Both the position numbers and the translations under genes were made by a program. This document shows, piece by piece, positions 27,246 through 30,136 of a stretch of DNA of 30,136 nt. The notes beneath the pieces are model-generated. The model was not told the DNA's origin, did not search any database, and was given only the letters and a program-made list of their open reading frames with translations. Each line of letters begins with the position of its first letter. The stretch's first letter is position 1. The stretch comes from CAZUCD01 sp964618855 (GTDB lineage Bacteria > Sumerlaeota > Sumerlaeia > SLMS01 > JANRJK01), in assembly GCA_964618855.1 (NCBI GenBank), contig CAZUCD010000030.1, positions 1-30,136 on the forward strand, read 5' to 3'.

Positions 27246-28718
27246 ATGGCATCCGAAGGCACCGACGAACTCTACTCGGCATTCGCCAAGTACCCGATGA
27301 TCGGCGTGCTCAACACGCTGAAAACCGGGAGGGCCGTGTGCTGGCTTGGCGACGACCGCGAGAAGAAGCGCCGCGTCGTCATGCGCGAGCTGACCACCCT
27401 CGCGGAGGTCACGAACTCCCGCATCTGGCTCGAGCGCGACTGGAAGAACTGGGCGCGCGGCATCGAGCTCAGCCTCGGCCAGGGCAGCGCGCTGTACGTG
27501 CGCGAGTGGATCGAGGGCGTCTCCCTCGCATACTACCAGGTCGTCAACACGGAGAAGCCCGAGGAGGACCGCGCGCGCCACCTCTTCGCCAACATCGCCG
27601 AGGCACTCAATCCCCTCCACGAACTCGGCAAGGCGCACGGCTTCCTCAAGCCCAACAACCTCATCATGACCCACGACGGATTCTCCGTCGTGGACCCATG
27701 GATGGGGGATGCGACCTCCAGCTCCTCGGACGAGACACCCAGCGACATCGCCCACGCGGGCATCATCGCGGGCGACCCCCACTACCTCTCCCCCGAGTAC
27801 CTCCGCCGCCAGCAGCAGGTCCCCGCCAGCGACGTCTACTCGCTCGCGTGCGTGCTGTACGAGTACCTCACCCGTCAGCGCCCCTTCACGGACGAAAACC
27901 CCGTCCTCGTCGCCTACCAGCACCTCGCGACGGAGGCGAAGGGCATCCGGACGCGCCGCCCCGACCTCAGCCGCAGCCTCGAGATGATCCTGCGCAAGGC
28001 GCTCTCCAAGAAGCCGCAGGACCGTTTCCAGCACGGGGCCGAGTTCGCCGAGGCGCTGCGCGGCGACTACACGCGCGCGCAGGGCAACCTACTCCCCAAG
28101 CCGATCCCCGAGTCCGATCCCTTCGCCGAGCGCACCTCCAGCGCATCCGGCGAAGCCATACCCAAGCAGAAGTCCAGCCCCGAGGACACCGACCCGCCGA
28201 CGGCGGAGATCGCCGTTCCGTCCTCGCCGACCGTGAAGTCGCGCGCGACGGAGTTCGCCTACATCTCCGTGCTCGACCTCCAGCGCGCGATGGCCACGGC
28301 GCAGGCCAACCCCGGCGCCACCTTCGACAAGCTCCGCGAGCTCATCAACCAGGAGCGCCGCACCGTCGGGGACAGCGAACGCATCCCGCCGCTCTTTCCC
28401 CCGCAGTCCTCCGCCAAGCGCCTCCCCGCCACGGCATGGGCGAACGCGCCCAAGATGAAGCCGAGCACCGGCCCCATCTCCCCGACGCTCCAGGCGATGA
28501 TGCAGGGCAAGAAGGTGCCGGGCCCGGGCAGCTCCTCTGCGGCCACGCGCCCTTCATACGCGGCCGGCACCGCACAGCAGCCCTCGACAGACACCCCGCC
28601 CCCGGTGGAAAAGGTGAAGTCGATCCTCTGGGAACAGCCGCTGTGGTTCTACGGCCTGCTCATTGCACTCATCGTGATCTGCGGCGTCTTCGGGCTCCTG
28701 CTCATGTTCAACAAGTAG
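27246..28718 (+). CDS. Tail-anchored pseudokinase (Hanks fold lacking catalytic residues)
   Basis: A 490-residue protein with a protein-kinase-like domain (about 10-280). Fold landmarks are kept: HYLSPEYL, DVYSLACVLYEYLT and RPFTDENP. The chemistry is missing. There is no glycine-rich loop, the VAIK Lys position reads VVMR, the HRD triad reads HGF at 131-133 so the catalytic Asp is Phe, and DFG reads DPW at 150-152 (Asp retained). The following 180 residues are Pro/Ser/Thr-rich and probably disordered, a plausible phosphorylation target. They end in a single C-terminal transmembrane helix (LWFYGLLIALIVICGVFGLLL). It is likely a membrane scaffold or regulator of the active kinase or of FHA partners. 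It starts 25 bases after the lipoprotein gene. Confidence 0.82.
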   Translation: MASEGTDELYSAFAKYPMIGVLNTLKTGRAVCWLGDDREKKRRVVMRELTTLAEVTNSRIWLERDWKNWARGIELSLGQGSALYVREWIEGVSLAYYQVVNTEKPEEDRARHLFANIAEALNPLHELGKAHGFLKPNNLIMTHDGFSVVDPWMGDATSSSSDETPSDIAHAGIIAGDPHYLSPEYLRRQQQVPASDVYSLACVLYEYLTRQRPFTDENPVLVAYQHLATEAKGIRTRRPDLSRSLEMILRKALSKKPQDRFQHGAEFAEALRGDYTRAQGNLLPKPIPESDPFAERTSSASGEAIPKQKSSPEDTDPPTAEIAVPSSPTVKSRATEFAYISVLDLQRAMATAQANPGATFDKLRELINQERRTVGDSERIPPLFPPQSSAKRLPATAWANAPKMKPSTGPISPTLQAMMQGKKVPGPGSSSAATRPSYAAGTAQQPSTDTPPPVEKVKSILWEQPLWFYGLLIALIVICGVFGLLLMFNK

Positions 28719-28801
28719 CCGCACCCCGAAGGGTCCCCGCACGACCCACGAACCCCCGACTTTGGACTCAACACCCTTCCGAACCTGAACCGAGGCCACC
28801 C

Positions 28802-29968
28802 ATGAGCGCCGGATCACAGAACGCCGAGATGAATGCCTTCGTCCAGGGGGCCTCGCGCATATTCCTCTCACCGATCCTTCCGCTGCTCGACGACAAGTCG
28901 GTCACGGAAATCATGATCAACGCGCCCGACAAGATCTACATCGAGCAGCGCGGCAAGGTGACGAAGACGGACATCAAGTTCCAGGACGAGAAGGCGGTCG
29001 TCGCCGCCGCGAACATCATCTGCCAGTTCGTCGGCAAGCGCCTCTCCCCGGAGACGCCCCGCGTGGACGCGCGTCTACCCGACGGCTCACGCGTGCACAT
29101 AATCGGGCCCCCCGCCTGCGCCAACGTCTCGCTCTCGATCCGCCGCTTCCCGGACAAGCCGCTCACCCCGGAGGACCTCCTTCGCTTCGGCGCCGTCACG
29201 CGCGAGATGATCGACTTCGTCCAGCTCTGCGTGGAGATGCACCTGAACATGGTCGTCGCCGGCGGCACCGGTTCCGGCAAAACGTCCCTACTGAACGCCC
29301 TCGGCCGCGCCATCCCGGCCAACGAGCGCATCCTCGTCATCGAGGACACGTCGGAACTCCAGATCCTCCAGGACCACGTCCTGCGCCTGGAGGCGCGCCC
29401 CCCCGACGAAAAGGGCCGCGGCGGCGTCACCATACGCGAACTCCTGCACTCCGCCCTCCGCATGCGCCCGGACCGCATCGTGATCGGCGAAATCCGAAGC
29501 GGCGAGGCGCTCGACCTCATCCAGGCCATGACCTCCGGCCACTCGGGCGCGCTCACCACCGTCCACGCCACCACCCCGCTCGACGCGCTCTCCCGCCTCG
29601 AGACCCTCTGCCTCTACGCGGACACAGGCCTGCCCCTCACCGCCGTCCGCCTCCAGGTCTCCTCCGCCATCAACATGGTCGTCCAGACCGCCCGCCTCCG
29701 CGACGGGTCCCGCAAGCTCACCGGCGTCACCGAGATCCTGAACCTGGACGCCAACGGCAACCACTGCATCAACCCGCTCTTCAAGTACGAGGTCGACCGC
29801 GTCGACGAGAACGGCAAGATCATCGGCGCCCACCGCCCCCAGGGGAACCTCCCCTCCTTCTTCGACGACGCCGTGCGCCAGGGCTACCCGCTCAAGAAGG
29901 AACTCTTCTCGCGCGACGGCAAGGAACCGCAGCCCCCGAAGGGCGTCAGCGGCTGGGGCAGCCACTGA
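28802..29968 (+). CDS. Second CpaF/TadA-family pilus ATPase, without FHA domain
   Basis: A 388-residue secretion ATPase. The ATG at 28802 follows GAGG by 6 bases; the frame is open far upstream only because it shadows the previous gene. Motifs are canonical: DDKSVTEIMINAPDKIYIEQ in the N-domain, SIRRFPDKPLTPEDL, Walker A GGTGSGKTS (Lys160), Asp box VIEDTSELQILQDHVL, Walker B IVIGEIRSGEALDLIQAM and His box GHSGALTTVHATTP. It is the second such ATPase in the cluster and is clearly distinct in sequence from the FHA-fused one. It could be a second motor (extension versus retraction, or a different substrate), or the partner of further Tad-like genes to the right. An 83-base gap separates it from the pseudokinase. 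Confidence 0.87.
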   Translation: MSAGSQNAEMNAFVQGASRIFLSPILPLLDDKSVTEIMINAPDKIYIEQRGKVTKTDIKFQDEKAVVAAANIICQFVGKRLSPETPRVDARLPDGSRVHIIGPPACANVSLSIRRFPDKPLTPEDLLRFGAVTREMIDFVQLCVEMHLNMVVAGGTGSGKTSLLNALGRAIPANERILVIEDTSELQILQDHVLRLEARPPDEKGRGGVTIRELLHSALRMRPDRIVIGEIRSGEALDLIQAMTSGHSGALTTVHATTPLDALSRLETLCLYADTGLPLTAVRLQVSSAINMVVQTARLRDGSRKLTGVTEILNLDANGNHCINPLFKYEVDRVDENGKIIGAHRPQGNLPSFFDDAVRQGYPLKKELFSRDGKEPQPPKGVSGWGSH

Positions 29969-30035
29969 GGCCACAAACGGAGTTCCAGTACACCCCCGCG
30001 CCGCTGGCTGTGCGGGGAACAGGAGACAGGCTACA

Positions 30036-30136
30036 TTGAACGAACTGGAGCCCGGAACACACAGCGAGACACGCGGCGGACTGGACAGGTTCGTCCCGGA
30101 GGAGTTGCGCACTCTCGACGACCCGCAGACTGCAAT
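30036..30136 (+). CDS. Probable start of a further gene, cut by the window end
   Basis: A TTG at 30036 follows AGGAG (30021-30025) by 10 bases and opens a frame that stays open to the edge (33 codons). The beginning, LNELEPGTHSETRG, is hydrophilic and not recognisable. Position 67 bases after the second ATPase, same strand, suggests another member of the operon. The start codon is a guess. Confidence 0.35.
   Translation, partial: MNELEPGTHSETRGGLDRFVPEELRTLDDPQTA

Noticed and set aside
27338..28801. Long upstream extension of the second CpaF frame
   Set aside because: It overlaps the pseudokinase gene completely and reads as low-complexity Arg/Pro. The ATG at 28802 has a good GAGG and begins a normal ATPase N-terminus.

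Overview
This is a GC-rich window from a Gram-negative (diderm) bacterium. It encodes an outer-membrane secretin, a lipoprotein and several Sec signal peptides. The exported proteins carry degenerate DxNxN...D loops (for example DCNTNTYAD and DNNLNSQPDEC) and PPC-like beta-sandwich domains. These are common in Planctomycetota (Phycisphaerae) and in neighbouring uncultured phyla such as Sumerlaeota or Hydrogenedentota. The phylum is an inference; there is no rRNA or other marker gene here.

Region 1 (1-9221) is a tandem array of three paralogous secreted metzincin-like proteins of about 1030 residues. Each has a matrixin-like Zn-protease domain, a PPC-like domain, an acidic Asx-rich linker, a second beta-sandwich and a conserved C-terminal region of about 400 residues that I do not recognise. 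The first runs in from outside the window and has Cys in place of the catalytic Glu. The second looks intact. The third keeps the active site but is cut by one in-frame TAA. Perfect hairpins follow the first two genes and a shorter one follows the third.

Region 2 (9253-11726) holds small accessory genes: a leftward DUF2284 protein, a divergent SAM methyltransferase, a small DUF1475-like membrane protein with a TTG start, and a secreted chalcone-isomerase-like protein overlapping it by one base.

Region 3 (about 11850-30136) is a Tad/Flp pilus locus with an embedded phospho-signalling module, all on the plus strand. Its order is Flp pilin, terminator/attenuator, prepilin peptidase (CpaA/TadV), CpaB, secretin CpaC, two strong hairpins, an FHA-CpaF fusion ATPase, TadB, TadC, a membrane FHA protein, a membrane protein with two FHA domains, a membrane Ser/Thr kinase, a coiled-coil lipoprotein, a tail-anchored pseudokinase, a second CpaF without FHA, and the start of a further reading frame. 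Gaps from the FHA-CpaF gene onward are mostly under 50 bases or are overlaps, so an operon is likely. The simplest model is that the kinase phosphorylates threonines on Tad or signalling proteins, and the FHA domains (one fused to the pilus motor) read these marks to control assembly. The pseudokinase and second ATPase would add regulatory layers. TadZ, TadD and the minor pilins TadE/F/G are absent from the window and may lie beyond its right edge.
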